Of a DNA stretch of 64,000 bases, positions 44,602-55,824 are shown in pieces (position 1 is the first letter of the stretch; the number at the start of each line of letters is the position of its first letter). This DNA is from Anaeramoeba ignava. Lineage: Eukaryota; Metamonada; Anaeramoebidae. A model generated the notes under the pieces. The model saw nothing but the letters and a program-made list of their open reading frames with translations. It was not told the DNA's origin and did not search any database. The DNA lies in the NCBI GenBank assembly GCA_028826165.1, contig JAPDFW010000096.1, positions 1 to 64,000 on the forward strand, given 5' to 3'. A program made the position numbers and the translations under genes.

Positions 44602-46537
44602 TTAATTTGGACAAATATTTTGAATTTCATTTGAATTTGGATAATGAATTTCTTGTGTTTCAATTTCTCCATCTTTATTTCTAATATAAGTTTGAATTTC
44701 TCTTAAATTTTCTTCAACTCGAATAATTCTTGTTCCTTTTTATTATTTCAAATTTTAATTTAAATTTAAATTAATTTTTTGATTTTGTTTTGTTTTAATT
44801 TAAATAAACAAACCTTGAACTTTTGGAAGTTTAGGTTGATAAGATCCAAAACCTGATTTTCTTCCATAAGCAAGATAAATCCCATTATAATTTCCAATAA
44901 AATCATTTTCATGATCATGTCCAACAAAAACTCCATAAACATCTCCTTGTTCAAGAAATGTTTGATAAAGTCCTGTATTTTTTGACCAATAACTAATATC
45001 CTCTTCTTTAACACCTTTTAATTTTGAATTTGATTTTAATTTTGATTTTGATTTTGAATTTGATTTTAATTTTGATTTTGATTTTGATTTTGATTTTAAT
45101 TTTGATTTTGATTTTGATTTTGTGTTTAATTTTGATTTTGAATTTAATTTTGATTTTGATTTTAATTTTGATTTTGATTTTTATTTTGATTTTGTGTTTA
45201 ATTTTGATTTTGAATTTAATTTTTATTTTTATAAATTTACCATAACAAGTATTATTATTCCAAACATCCATGTATTCAGGAAGTGGGATATGAAAAAATG
45301 CTAAAGCAGGAATTGTTCTATTATTCTTTTCTTTCAAATAATTTGAAATATTCTTATACCATTCAATTTGATCAGGATAAACACAACTCCAACCAAGAAC
45401 ACCTTCACAATCTGAATCACCTATTTATTCAATATTATTTTAATATTCAATATTATTTTTTAATATTTTAATTGTAAAAACCTGTATCAAAAAAATAAAG
45501 AATTAATTTAGTTTCATTTGAATCTGAACCAAGAACTTCAAGATAATAATTAGAAACTCCATGAATATTTTCTGGTCCTTTTTGTGAATAACTGTATTCA
45601 TGTTTCATATCTAATTCAATAAAAGTATTTTCAGGAGAATAAAACCTTTTTAATTAAAAATTAAAAATTAAATTAAATTAAATTAAAATCAAAAAATTTG
45701 AATAACAATTCCAAAAAATAAATCAAACCCTGCATAATCATGATTTCCAAAAACAACACTATATTTCTTTTGATAAAAATTTGCAAAATAAACTGCTCTT
45801 TCCCAACCTATCATTGGTACTTCAGCATAAAAAGCAAGTAAATCACCTATTTTAATTTCAATTTAATTCCAATTTAATTTATTTATTCCAATTCATTTAT
45901 TCCAATTTATTTCAATTTATTTATTTCAATTTATTTATTTAAATTTATTTATTCCAATTTATTTATTTCAATTTATTTATTCCAATTTAATTTCAATTTA
46001 TTTATTTCAATTTATTTATTCCAATTTATTTATTTTTAATTTATTTATTTAAATTTATTTATTTAAATTTATTTATTTCAATTTATTTATTCTAATTTAT
46101 TTATTTCAATTTATTTATTTCAATTTATTTATTCCAATTTATTTATTCCAATTTATTTATTTTAATTTATTTATTTAAATTTATTTATTTCAATTTATTT
46201 ATTTAAATTTATTTATTCCAATTTATTTATTTCAATTTATTTATTTTAATTTATTTATTCCAATTTATTTATTTTTAATCCAAAATTAAATTAAAAATTA
46301 ATAAAAAAATTACCAGAAAAAACAACAAAATCAGTATTTAATCCTTCAGTTTGAAAATAAGTTTCTTGAGCTAAATCTGATTTTATATCGTTTGGGAAAA
46401 TAACCCCCATAATGTAAATCAGTTAATTGCATAATTTGGAATGTTCCATCACTTCTAAACCTTAATGGTTCTTTTGCTAAAATATTTTCAATTATTAAAA
46501 AACAAAAAAAAACAAAACTAACTTGATTTATATTCAT
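44602..46537 (-). pseudogene. Secreted metallophosphatase, copy C, frameshift in exon 1
   Basis: Exons 46314-46537, 45729-45846, 45482-45645, 45241-45420, 44814-45014 and 44602-44735 follow the family plan, with all splice junctions conserved. The start reads MNINQVSFVFFCFLIIENIL (signal peptide), then LTDLHYGGYFP. There exon 1 has one extra base (three G at 46394-46396 where copy E has two), so the frame breaks into KRYKIRFSS. Otherwise GNHD, FHIPLPEY and GHDHEND are intact and the C-terminus (ICPN) is normal. It is nearly identical to copy E, which carries a different single-base lesion. It may be a young pseudogene or an assembly error. Confidence 0.75.
45847..46313. repeat. ATTTATTTATTCCA repeat in phosphatase C intron 1
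   Basis: About 430 bp of CAATTTATTTATT units with TTCCAA, TTTCAA or TTTAAA joints. The same motif fills intron 1 of copy E, with different unit order. Confidence 0.92.
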
Positions 46538-47281
46538 TTTTTAAACTCAAAATCAAAAATCAAAAATCAAAAATCAAAAAAATTTTTTAAATGAAAAAAA
46601 AGAAATGATTAAAATTTTTTTCGTTTTTATATTCCAATTTTAAACCAAAAAAATTTAAATTTTTATTATTTTTTATTTGATTTTAAATCTAATTTCTTTC
46701 AATATCATTTTCAATTTCATTTTTCTGGCAAATAACTAAAAAAAAATTTTATTTTTTCTTTCTTTTTTGATCTAAATTACCATCTTGATCCAAAAATTAT
46801 AACAATAAATAATTAAAAAGAAATTAAAAGGAAATTAAGAGAAAGTCAATTACTTTTATTTATTATTTTTTATTTTTAGGGGTTTTCGATCAATTAAAAA
46901 TTTTTTATTATTGATCAAATTTATTATTTAATTTAAATTTTTATTTATTTATTTTTTAATCCAAATCATTTTATTTTCTGTTAATAAAACAAAATAAAAT
47001 TAAATCTTTTTTCAATTTTTTAATCCAAAAAAAAAAACAAAAAATGATAAAAATTTCGTTTCTTTTTTTTTGGGGTTTTAATTTTAATTTTAATTTTGAT
47101 TTTTAATTTGATTTTTATTTTAATTTTAATTTTGATTTTAATTTTGATTTTGATTTTGATTTTAATTTTGATTTTAATTTTGATTTTGATTTTGGTTTTG
47201 ATTTTGATTTTAATTTTGATTTTGATTTTAATTTTGATTTTGATTTTGATTTTGATTTTGATTTTGATTTTGATTTTGATT
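46538..47281. other. Gene-free spacer, duplicated at 59.8-60.4 kb
   Basis: Upstream region of phosphatase C, AT-rich. Most of it matches 59834-60360, including a CTGGCAAATAA block, CAAATTATAACAATAAATAATT-like parts and the GGGGTTTTCGATCAAT element. From ~47070 TTTTAA/TTTTGA units lead to the end of the BTB-TLDc gene. No gene is seen. Confidence 0.75.
46876..46920. promoter_or_regulatory. Conserved GGGGTTTTCGATCAAT...ATTGATC element (copy 2)
   Basis: The block contains TTAGGGGTTTTCGATCAAT, an A/T spacer and ATTGATCAAA; GATCAAT and ATTGATC form an inverted repeat. It lies ~340 bp upstream of phosphatase C and is nearly identical at 60122-60168 upstream of copy E. Confidence 0.45.
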
Positions 47282-48877
47282 TTAAATGAAATAAGTTTCA
47301 ACTTCATCAACAACCCATGAATTAAAAGAACCAGCTAAATAACTTTCCGATTCCTTTGTTCTATACTTAATTCCATTAGGAATATTGTAACTCCGACCCA
47401 TATTTGAATAACCAGGTTGTAAATCAGCATTCAAAGCAATATCTGGTCCATTGATTCCCCCTCTTCCAAATCTTGGGCCCTGATTTGGATGGGAAAAAAG
47501 AGCATAATTTTCTTCATCTTTTTGAATTGAAAATTTTTGCGGTTTTCTATCTCCTTTATCATTTCTTAATGAAAAAATAAATGCATTTGAATCATTAATG
47601 ATTTTTCCATTTGCATTTTTAAATCCAACTTGAGTAAAACCTCCAAAAATAAAATTATCTGTTGTTTTGATAATAACTAATGTTTTTCCTTTCCCATCAA
47701 CTGCTTTATGCCAATTTTGAGAATCAAATCCATCTCTTTTTGCTGAAAATCCTTTTTTCATTTTAGAAAAAAAATCATTATCATTTATCCATTCTTGTAA
47801 TTTCTTAACATATTCAATATCTTGAACAATTTCTGAATCTGAAAATTGAGGAAAATTCTTTCTTAATTCAAATCCGTTGATCATAAATTTCATTTTTTCC
47901 AATTCTCTTTTCAGATTTTCGTTTTCCAATTTAATTTTTTCAAATTCTTCATCTTTTTTCTCAACCATTGTTTCCAATTTATCTTCACTCTCTTTTTCTT
48001 TATCTTCACTCTCTTTTTCTTTATCTTCACTCTCTTTTTCTTGGTTTTCAACAACTCTTTGTGGTTGATTAAATAAAAAAGAATTTGAAAGAAAAAAGTC
48101 GAAATATTCTTGTTTTGAAATTGAATCTTTATCAAATAATGAAAAAAAAGAATGAAATAATCTTTCTTTTTCATAATCTTTTTCTTTCTCTCGTGTTAAT
48201 CTTTCATTTCTTTTTTCAATCCAATTATTTAAAAATTGAAAAAAATCAAATTGAAAAATTTCTTTTTTTTCTTGTTTAAATTGAATAAATTTGATAATTT
48301 CTTCTTTAGTTAAATTGAATAAATTCTCATTATTCTGAATTTGGGAAAAATTTTGATTTATTAATTCAAAACATTTTATTTCAATTTCATTTGAATTTAA
48401 ATTTCGATTTTGGAATAAAAATTGGAAAAAATTTGAATAATTAATTGAATTTGGAATTTTTTTTTGAATAATTTCTTTCAATAAATTTAATTTAAAATAA
48501 ATTGAAATTTCCAATAATTGGAGAAGATTTTCTTGATTCTCAAAAGAAATATTTCCATAATAAATATATTTCAAAATTGATTCCATTTCTTTTTTATTAA
48601 ATTGATTTAAAAAAATAGAATGAAAATCATTTTCTGCTCTTAAAAACTCATTAAAAAAAGGAGATCTTGAAGATAAAATTGATTTATGAACTTTAATTTC
48701 AAAAGGATTTGATTTATTCTCAACAAAAATTGAAAAATCTTTAAATGAATTTCCATTTAAAAGGTTTGAATAATCTTTAATTAAATTTTTTGTTACTTTT
48801 TTTTCTAAATTTTTCATTTTCATTTTGATTTTCAATTTGATTTTCAATTTGATTTTCAATTTGAATTTCATTTTCAT
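47282..48877 (-). CDS. BTB-BACK-coiled-coil-TLDc protein
   Basis: A single exon of up to 531 residues. A BTB domain (SFKDFSIFVENKSNPFEIKVHKSIL; YIYYGNISF) and a BACK-like helical region come first. A coiled coil follows, with three EDKEKES repeats and KLENENLKRELEKMKF. The TLDc domain starts near residue 375 (FSAKRDGFDSQNWH, IFGGFTQVGF, AFIFSLRNDKGDRKP, VVDEVETYFI). The role is as for the 5328-6764 relative: probable CUL3 adaptor with a TLDc module. The start is uncertain. The first in-frame ATG is 48877, but codons before ~48823 are a Lys/Leu repeat that in another frame reads MDNNNNNNNNQNENE from an ATG at 48911. A one-base frameshift in the N-terminus is therefore possible; 48823 or 48817 would be minimal starts. 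Confidence 0.8.
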   Translation of the reverse strand: MKMKFKLKIKLKIKLKIKMKMKNLEKKVTKNLIKDYSNLLNGNSFKDFSIFVENKSNPFEIKVHKSILSSRSPFFNEFLRAENDFHSIFLNQFNKKEMESILKYIYYGNISFENQENLLQLLEISIYFKLNLLKEIIQKKIPNSINYSNFFQFLFQNRNLNSNEIEIKCFELINQNFSQIQNNENLFNLTKEEIIKFIQFKQEKKEIFQFDFFQFLNNWIEKRNERLTREKEKDYEKERLFHSFFSLFDKDSISKQEYFDFFLSNSFLFNQPQRVVENQEKESEDKEKESEDKEKESEDKLETMVEKKDEEFEKIKLENENLKRELEKMKFMINGFELRKNFPQFSDSEIVQDIEYVKKLQEWINDNDFFSKMKKGFSAKRDGFDSQNWHKAVDGKGKTLVIIKTTDNFIFGGFTQVGFKNANGKIINDSNAFIFSLRNDKGDRKPQKFSIQKDEENYALFSHPNQGPRFGRGGINGPDIALNADLQPGYSNMGRSYNIPNGIKYRTKESESYLAGSFNSWVVDEVETYFI

Positions 48878-48911
48878 TTTGATTGTTGTTATTATTATTA
48901 TTATTATCCAT

Positions 48912-49655
48912 TTTTGTTTTTTGGTTTTTAAAAAAAAAGGAAAAATGAAAAAAAATTTAAAAATGAAAAAGTGGATTTTGAAAATAAATAAAAATATAAA
49001 AATAAGAATAAATTTAAATTAATAATTAATTTAATTTTCTTTTTAATTTATTATTTTAAATTAATTTATTAATAAATTATTATTATTTTTATTAATTTTT
49101 ATTATTAAAAAGGAAAATTATTTTAATTTAATTTTTAATTTAATTTTTGAATTTAAAAATTATTAATAAATTTAAATTTTAAAACAATTTTCCAAATTAA
49201 TATTAATTCAATTTAATTCAAAAAGATAAAATTTTTAATTTCAAAAATCAATTTTCAAAATATTTTTAAATAATAAAATATTTAAATCTAAAACAATAAA
49301 TTATTATTTTAAACATAAAATTAAATATTAAATTATATTTTTAAATTAATTTATAAATTAAATATTAAATTAAACCTATTCTTATTTTTATATTTATATG
49401 TTAAATATTTAAATAATAAAATATTTAAATATAAAACAATAAATTATTATTTTAAACATAAAATTAAATATTAAATTATATTTTTAAATTAATTTATAAA
49501 TTAAATATTAAATTATATCTATTCTTATTTTTTATATTTATATGTTAAATATTTAAATAATAAAATATTTAAATATAAAACATTAAATTATTATTTTAAT
49601 AATAAAATTAATTATTAAATTAAATATTAAATTATATCTATTCTCATTTTCTTTA
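48912..49655. repeat. Gene-free spacer with three diverged satellite monomers
   Basis: 48912-49260 is AT-rich and unique, starting with TTTCATTTTT motifs on the minus strand. 49262-49645 holds about three copies, 143-144 bp apart, of the monomer seen at 10.7-14.6 kb, recognisable by AAAATATTTAAATCTAAAAC and the TATTCTTATTTTTATATTT part. The TTAATTAATTA segment is changed to TTAAATTA. Confidence 0.85.
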
Positions 49656-51434
49656 TTAATTTTGATTATTAAATTTATTAATTAATAAATCAAATAAATT
49701 TGGATTTGTTTGATTTAATTGAAAATAATCAATTCCAATTTGAATTTCATCAATTATTTCTTGTGTAATTTGAATTTCATCTTTAATTTGATTTGAATAA
49801 ATCCAATATTCAAATATTTGAAATGATTTATTACTTAATTCACTATAATCTGTAACTTTATTAGAAGTATCATTTGTTACAGATAAAAACATTCCTCGAT
49901 ATAATTCACTTCTCATTATTAATATTAATTTTGGAAATTTATATTGTTTTTCTTTTCTTTCAATTATAAAATCTTTTTCATTTTCATTTTCATTTTCATT
50001 TAAATAAATTCTTTTCATTGTTTCTTCTATTTTTTCATTTGAATTTATAATTTCTTTAATTTCAGAATATAATTTTGGATTTATTATTCTGTTTGAATAA
50101 ATCATTTCAAATATTTGATTTGATTCTTTAATTGATTTTTTTGAAATAATTTCTTGAAGTTTTTCAATTTCATTTTGATTTTCATTTAATCTATATTTCA
50201 ATATTAATTTATGAGCTGAAATTATTTCTCCATTTTTGGTTTTAAATGAAATATCACAAAATTCTTTTCTTTCAAATAATTTTATCAAATCTTCTTCAAG
50301 ATTGGAAAAAGAAGGAGAATAATAATAAAGAAATGAATTATAATATCCACAAGAAATATGATAATTGGAAATATCTTCATTAAATCTTAATTTAGGAAGT
50401 TCAATTTGAATTGGAATTGATTGATATGTTGTATTTCCAGTTCCTAATTGACCAAAGAAATTATAACCAAATCCTATTAATTTTGATTTGGATGTTAAAA
50501 TCAAAGTATGTATACCACCAACAGAAATTTCAAGAATATTATCATCATTTTCAAATAAAGATGATTTGATTTCAGTAAATTCATAAGTATTTTCATTTTT
50601 GCCAAGTCCATTATATCTATAATCTCCACATGAATAAAGTTTTCTTTTTGGATTTTGATTTTGATTTTCATTTTCAATTAACATTAGTGAATGAGCGTAT
50701 CCAGATTGAATATCAATTATTTTGCCTTTTGGAATATTTTGGATTTTGGTTAATTTATGGATTTTTGTTTCTTCTCTTCTTGATTTTCCTAATCCAACTT
50801 GACTATATTCATTATATCCGCATCCAAATAATTCTTGATTTGAATTTAAAAGAAAAACATGATTTGAAGAATTTCCTGAAAATATTTTAGAAACATTTTT
50901 CATCATTAAAATTGGTTTTTCTGTTTTTGGAAGTGTTTCAGAATCAAAACCAAGTTGATCATATTCATTTGAACCAATTCCATAAGCATTTTGATTTGAA
51001 GTTAATAAATAAATTGATTTAGCTCCAGAAATAATATCTCGAATTATTCTATCATTTGTATCTTCAATTAATGATGAAATATTGATAAATTCATTTGGAT
51101 TTTTTGGATTAATATCTTTTCCTTTGGCAAATACATTTCCTTCTATTGTTAAAATAGCTTCATTTTGATAACCAACAGTTACTTTTTGAATATTTTCTTC
51201 AATTTGGATTTTTTCAGGATTTTGATTTAAATATTTTTCATATAAATATTCTATTGCTTTTCCATTTTTAAAAAAGAAAATTGTTGAAAATAAACTTGAT
51301 GAAATTTGTTTAATTTGATTTTCATTTTCATTTTCATTTTCAAATTTAAATTGAATTGGTTTTTTTATTTCATTTGATTCATTTTTGAAAAGTTTTGGTG
51401 AATAATTTGAACCAAAAAATAAACAATCATTCAT
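49656..51434 (-). CDS. RCC1 / tandem-BTB protein, copy 6 (intact)
   Basis: An intact single-exon gene for 592 residues from the ATG at 51434 (MNDCLFFGSNYSPK). RCC1-type repeats (GIGSNEYDQLGF, CGYNEYSQVGLG, FGYNFFGQLGTG) precede the two BTB regions (LEEDLIKLFERKEFC; MRSELYRGMFLSVTND). Its propeller is closest to copy 5 at 42501. The EN tract is short, about four units. A CTTTTC/TTTCATTTTTTTC motif run lies upstream. It is followed upstream (111 bp) by phosphatase D on the same strand, repeating the RCC1-BTB-then-phosphatase order. Confidence 0.9.
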   Translation of the reverse strand: MNDCLFFGSNYSPKLFKNESNEIKKPIQFKFENENENENQIKQISSSLFSTIFFFKNGKAIEYLYEKYLNQNPEKIQIEENIQKVTVGYQNEAILTIEGNVFAKGKDINPKNPNEFINISSLIEDTNDRIIRDIISGAKSIYLLTSNQNAYGIGSNEYDQLGFDSETLPKTEKPILMMKNVSKIFSGNSSNHVFLLNSNQELFGCGYNEYSQVGLGKSRREETKIHKLTKIQNIPKGKIIDIQSGYAHSLMLIENENQNQNPKRKLYSCGDYRYNGLGKNENTYEFTEIKSSLFENDDNILEISVGGIHTLILTSKSKLIGFGYNFFGQLGTGNTTYQSIPIQIELPKLRFNEDISNYHISCGYYNSFLYYYSPSFSNLEEDLIKLFERKEFCDISFKTKNGEIISAHKLILKYRLNENQNEIEKLQEIISKKSIKESNQIFEMIYSNRIINPKLYSEIKEIINSNEKIEETMKRIYLNENENENEKDFIIERKEKQYKFPKLILIMRSELYRGMFLSVTNDTSNKVTDYSELSNKSFQIFEYWIYSNQIKDEIQITQEIIDEIQIGIDYFQLNQTNPNLFDLLINKFNNQN

Positions 51435-51544
51435 TTTGTTTTTTTTATTTTTTAATTTTTTTTAATTTTTTGAAAAGAAAAAAATGAAAAAAAAATTTTG
51501 AAGTTAAAATTGAAGTTGAAAATGTTTTGAATTTTGAATCAATT

Positions 51545-53611
51545 TTAAAATGGATCGCAAAAAGTTTGTGATGTTCCATTTGGATAATGAATTTCTTGGA
51601 TTTCTTTTATTCCTTCTTTGTTTCTAATATAAGTTTGAAATAGTCTTGAATTTTCTTGAACTTGAATAATTCTTGTTCCTTTTTTTATTTTGAAAAATTT
51701 AAATTTAATTTATTGATTTTGATTTTATTGATTTAATTCAAAAAAACCTTGAACTATTGGTCTTTCAGGTTCAGAACAACCAAATCCTGATTTTCTTCCA
51801 TAAGCAAGATAAATTCCATTATAATTTCCAATATAATCATTTTTGTGATCATGTCCAACAAAAACTCCATAAACATCTCCTTGTTCAAGAAATGTTTGAT
51901 AAAGTCCTGTATTTTTTGCAGAACAACAACTAAGTTCTCCTTTCACACCTTTTAAATTGATTTTGATTTTGATTTTGATTTTGATTTTAGATTTTGATTT
52001 TGATTTTGATTTTGATTTTGATTTTGATTTTAATTTTAATTTTTATAAATTTACCATAACAAGTATTATTATTCCAAACATACATGTATTCAGGAAATGG
52101 AATATGGAAAAATGCTAAAGCAGGTTTTGTTTCTCCATTCTTTTCTTTCAAATAATTTGATATATTCTTATACCATTCAATTTGATCAGGATAAACACAA
52201 CTCCAACCAAGAACACCTTCACAATTAAAGTCACCTATTTATTCAATATTATTTTAATATTCAATATTATTTTTTAATCCAAATTATTTTTAATCCAAAT
52301 TATTTTTAATTCAAAATTATTTTTAATTCCATATTATTTTTAATCCAAAATATTTTTAATTCAATATTATTTTTAATATTCAATATTATTTTTAATCCAA
52401 ATTATTTTTAATTCAAATTGTTTTTAATCCAAATTATTTTTAATATTCCATATTATTTTTAATATTCAATATTATTTTTTAATCCATATTATTTTTAATC
52501 CAAATTATTTTTAATTCAATATTATTTTTAATATTCAATATTATTTTTAATATTCAATATTATTTTTAATTCCATATTATTTTTAATTCAATATTATTTT
52601 TAATATTCAATATTATTTTTAATTCAATATTATTTTTAATATTCAATATTATTTTTAATCCAATATTATTTTTAATTCAAATTATTTTTAATTCAATATT
52701 ATTTTTAATCCAAAATATTTTTAATCCAATATTATTTTTAATCCAATATTATTTTTAATTCCATATTATTTTTAATTCAATATTATTTTTAATATTCAAT
52801 ATTATTTTTAATATTCAATATTATTTTTAATTCCATATTATTTTTAATTCAATATTATTTTTAATATTCAAAATTATTTTTAATTCAAATTATTTTTTAA
52901 TATTTTAATTGTAAAAACCTGTATCAAAAAAATAAAGAATTAATTTAGTTTCATTTGAATCTGAACCAAGAACTTCAAGATAATAATTAGAAACTCCATG
53001 AATATTTTCTGGTCCTTTTTGTGAATAACTGTATTCATGTTCCATATCAATTGCAATAAGTTCATCTCGAGTTAATCGACTAAAATTAAAAATTAAATTG
53101 AAAAATTAAATTGAATAAATGAAAAAATAATTAAATTGAAAATTATAACTAACCCTGAATCATCATGATTTCCAAATGTAATACAATATTTATGTTTCTT
53201 TGAGTTTGCAAAATAAATTGCATTTTCCCAAGCAATTTTTGGGTCTAAAACATATGGAAGAAGTAAATCACCTTTTTAAAATTAAATTTAAAATTAAAAA
53301 AAATAAACATTTGATTAACATTTAAAATAAAAAAAAATTAAAAAATTAAAAATAAATTAAAATAAATAAATTAAATAAAAATACCAGTAAAAATTACAAA
53401 ATCAGTATTTGATCCTTCTGTTTTAAAATAAGCTTCTTGTGCTAAATCTGATTCAATATCCTTAATAGAAAAATCTCCATAATGTAAATCAGTTAATTGC
53501 ATAATTTGAAATGTTCCATCACTTCTAAACCTTAATGGTTCTTTTTCAGCTTTGTTTTTTAAAATTAAAAAACCAAAAAAAATTAAACAAAAGTAAAATT
53601 TTCTTTATCAT
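51545..53611 (-). pseudogene. Secreted metallophosphatase, copy D, frameshift in signal peptide
   Basis: Exons 53385-53611, 53154-53271, 52919-53079, 52055-52234, 51748-51948 and 51545-51678 match copy F exon by exon. Exon 1 has one extra base within the first eight codons (ATTTTACTTTTG where copy F has ATTTTATTTTG). Translation from the ATG at 53611 therefore hits a stop within about 15 codons. Everything downstream is intact: LTDLHYGDF, GNHDDSG, FHIPFPEY, GHDHKNDYIGN. The first Met in the correct frame is inside MQLTDLHYG, which would lose the signal peptide. Probable pseudogene or sequence error. Confidence 0.72.
52235..52918. repeat. TATTATTTTTAATTC-type repeat in phosphatase D intron 3
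   Basis: About 650 bp of 14-16-bp units, AATATTATTTTTAAT joined by TCC, TTC or ATTC. In copies C and E the same intron is under 80 bp and holds only one or two such units, so it has expanded here. Confidence 0.92.
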
Positions 53612-53885
53612 TTTGTTTTTATGACAAAAAAAAAGAAGAAAGAAGAAAAAAAAATGAACCAAAAAATAAATTTTTTTTAAATTTACCAAAAAAAAAAAAG
53701 CAAAAAATTTTTTCAATAAACAAAAAGAAAAACTGAAAAGAATGATTTTGATTTTAATTTTAATTTTAATTTTAATTTTAATTTTAATTTTAATTTTAGT
53801 TTTAATTTTAATTTTGATTTTGATTTTGATTTTAATTTTAATTTTAATTTTGATTTTAATTTTAATTTTAATTTTGATTTTAATT
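53612..53885. repeat. Spacer with TTTTAA/TTTTGA array
   Basis: The promoter side of phosphatase D (minus-strand TTCATTTTTTTTTC run) is followed from ~53745 by TTTTAA/TTTTGA units abutting the end of RCC1-BTB copy 7. Confidence 0.75.
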
Positions 53886-55699
53886 TTAATTATTAAATTT
53901 GTTAATTAATAAATCAAATAAATTTGGATTTGTTTGATTTAATTGAAAATAATCAATTCCAAATTCAATTTCTTCAATTATTTCTTGTGTAATTTGAATT
54001 TCATCTTTAATTTGATTTGAATAAATCCAATATTCAAATATTTGAAATGATTTATTACTTAATTCACTATAATCTGTAACTTTATTGGAAGTATCATCTG
54101 TTACAGATAAAAACATTCCTCGATATAATTCACTTCTCATTATTAATATTAATTTAGGAAATTTATATTGTTTTTCTTTTCTTTCAATAATAAAATCTTT
54201 TTCATTTTCATTTAAATAAATTCTTTTCATTGTTTCTTCAATTTTTTCATTGGAATTTATAATTTCTTTAATTTCTGAATATAATTTTGGATTTATTTTG
54301 GAATTGTTTGAATAAATCATTTCAAATATTTGATTTGATTCTTTAATTGATTTATTTGAAATAATTTCTTGAAGTTTTTCAATTTGATTTTGATTTTCAT
54401 TTAATCTATATTTCAATATTAATTTATGAGCTTCAATTATTTCTCCATTTTTGGTTTTAAATGAAATATCACAAAATTCTTTTCTTCTAAATAATTTTAT
54501 CAAATCTTCTTCAAGATTGGAAAAAGAATGAGGAGAATAATAAAGAAATGATCCATAAAATGCACAAGAAACATGATAATTGGAAATATCTTCATTAAAT
54601 CTTAATTTAGGAAGTTTAATTTGAATTGGAATTGATTGATTTTTTGTATCTTCAGTTCCTAACTGACTATAATAATTATTTCCAAATCCAAATAATTTTG
54701 AATTGGATGTTAAAATCAAAGTATGAGAATGACCAACAGAAATATCAAGAATATTATCATCATTTTCAAATAAAGATGATTTGATTTCAGTAAATTCATA
54801 AGTATCTTCACTTTTTCCAAGTCCATTATATTTATAATATCCACATGAATAAAGTTTTCTTTTTGGATTTTCATTTTCATTTTCATTTTCAATCAACATT
54901 ATCGAATAAGCAACTCCACATTGAATATCAATTATTTTGCCTTTTGGAATATTTTGGATTTTGGTTAATTTATGGATTTTTATTTCTTCTTTTCTTGATT
55001 TTCCTAATCCAAGTTGACCATATTCATTCCAACCGCATCCAAATAATTCTTGATTTGAATTTAAAAGAAAAATTGAATCTGAAATATTTCCTGAAAATAT
55101 TTTAGAAACATTTTTCATCATTAAAATTGGTTTTTCTGTTTTTTTAAATGTTTCAGAATCAAAACCAAGTTGACCATATTCATTTGAACCAATTCCATAA
55201 GCATTTTGATTTGAAGTTAATAAGTAAATTGAATTGTATCCAGAAACAATATCTTCAATTATTCTATCATTTGTATCTTCAATTAATGATGAAATATTGA
55301 TAAATTCTTTTGGATTTTCTGAATTAATATCTTTTCCTTTGGCAAATACATTTCCTTCTATTGTTAAAATAGCTTCATTTCTAGCACCAACAGTTACTTT
55401 TTGAATATTTTCAATTTGGATTTTTTCAAGATTTTGATTTGAATCATTTCTATTTAAATATTCTATTGCTTTTCCATTTTCAAAAAGGAAAATTGTTGAA
55501 AATAAACTTGATGAAATTTGTTTAATTTGTTTTTATTTTCATTTTCATTTTCATTTTCATTTTCATTTTCATTTTCATTTTCATTTTCATTTTCATTTTC
55601 ATTTTCAAATTTAAATTGAATTGGTTTTGTTATTTTATATGGTTCATTTTTGATAAATTTTGATTCTTGATTTCTTCCAAAAAATAAACAATCATTCAT
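53886..55699 (-). pseudogene. RCC1 / tandem-BTB gene, copy 7, one-base deletion
   Basis: The start MNDCLFFGRNQESKF at 55699 is normal. After eleven or so EN units one C is missing at about 55534 (TTTTTATTTTC instead of TTTTTCATTTTC), so the frame passes to KNKLNKFHQVYFQQ and stops. From that point the correct frame is open to 53886 without further damage: FSTIFLFENGKAIEYL, GIGSNEYGQLGF, CGWNEYGQLGLG, both BTB regions. The lesion lies at the end of the hexanucleotide tract, consistent with replication slippage or assembly trouble there. Confidence 0.75.
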
Positions 55700-55824
55700 T
55701 TTCTTTTTTTATTTTTTATTTTTTTTAATTTTTTGAAAAGAAAAAAATGAAAAATTTAGATTTTGATTTTAATTTTGATTTTAATTTTGAATTTTAATTT
55801 TGAATTTTAATTTTGAATTTAATT

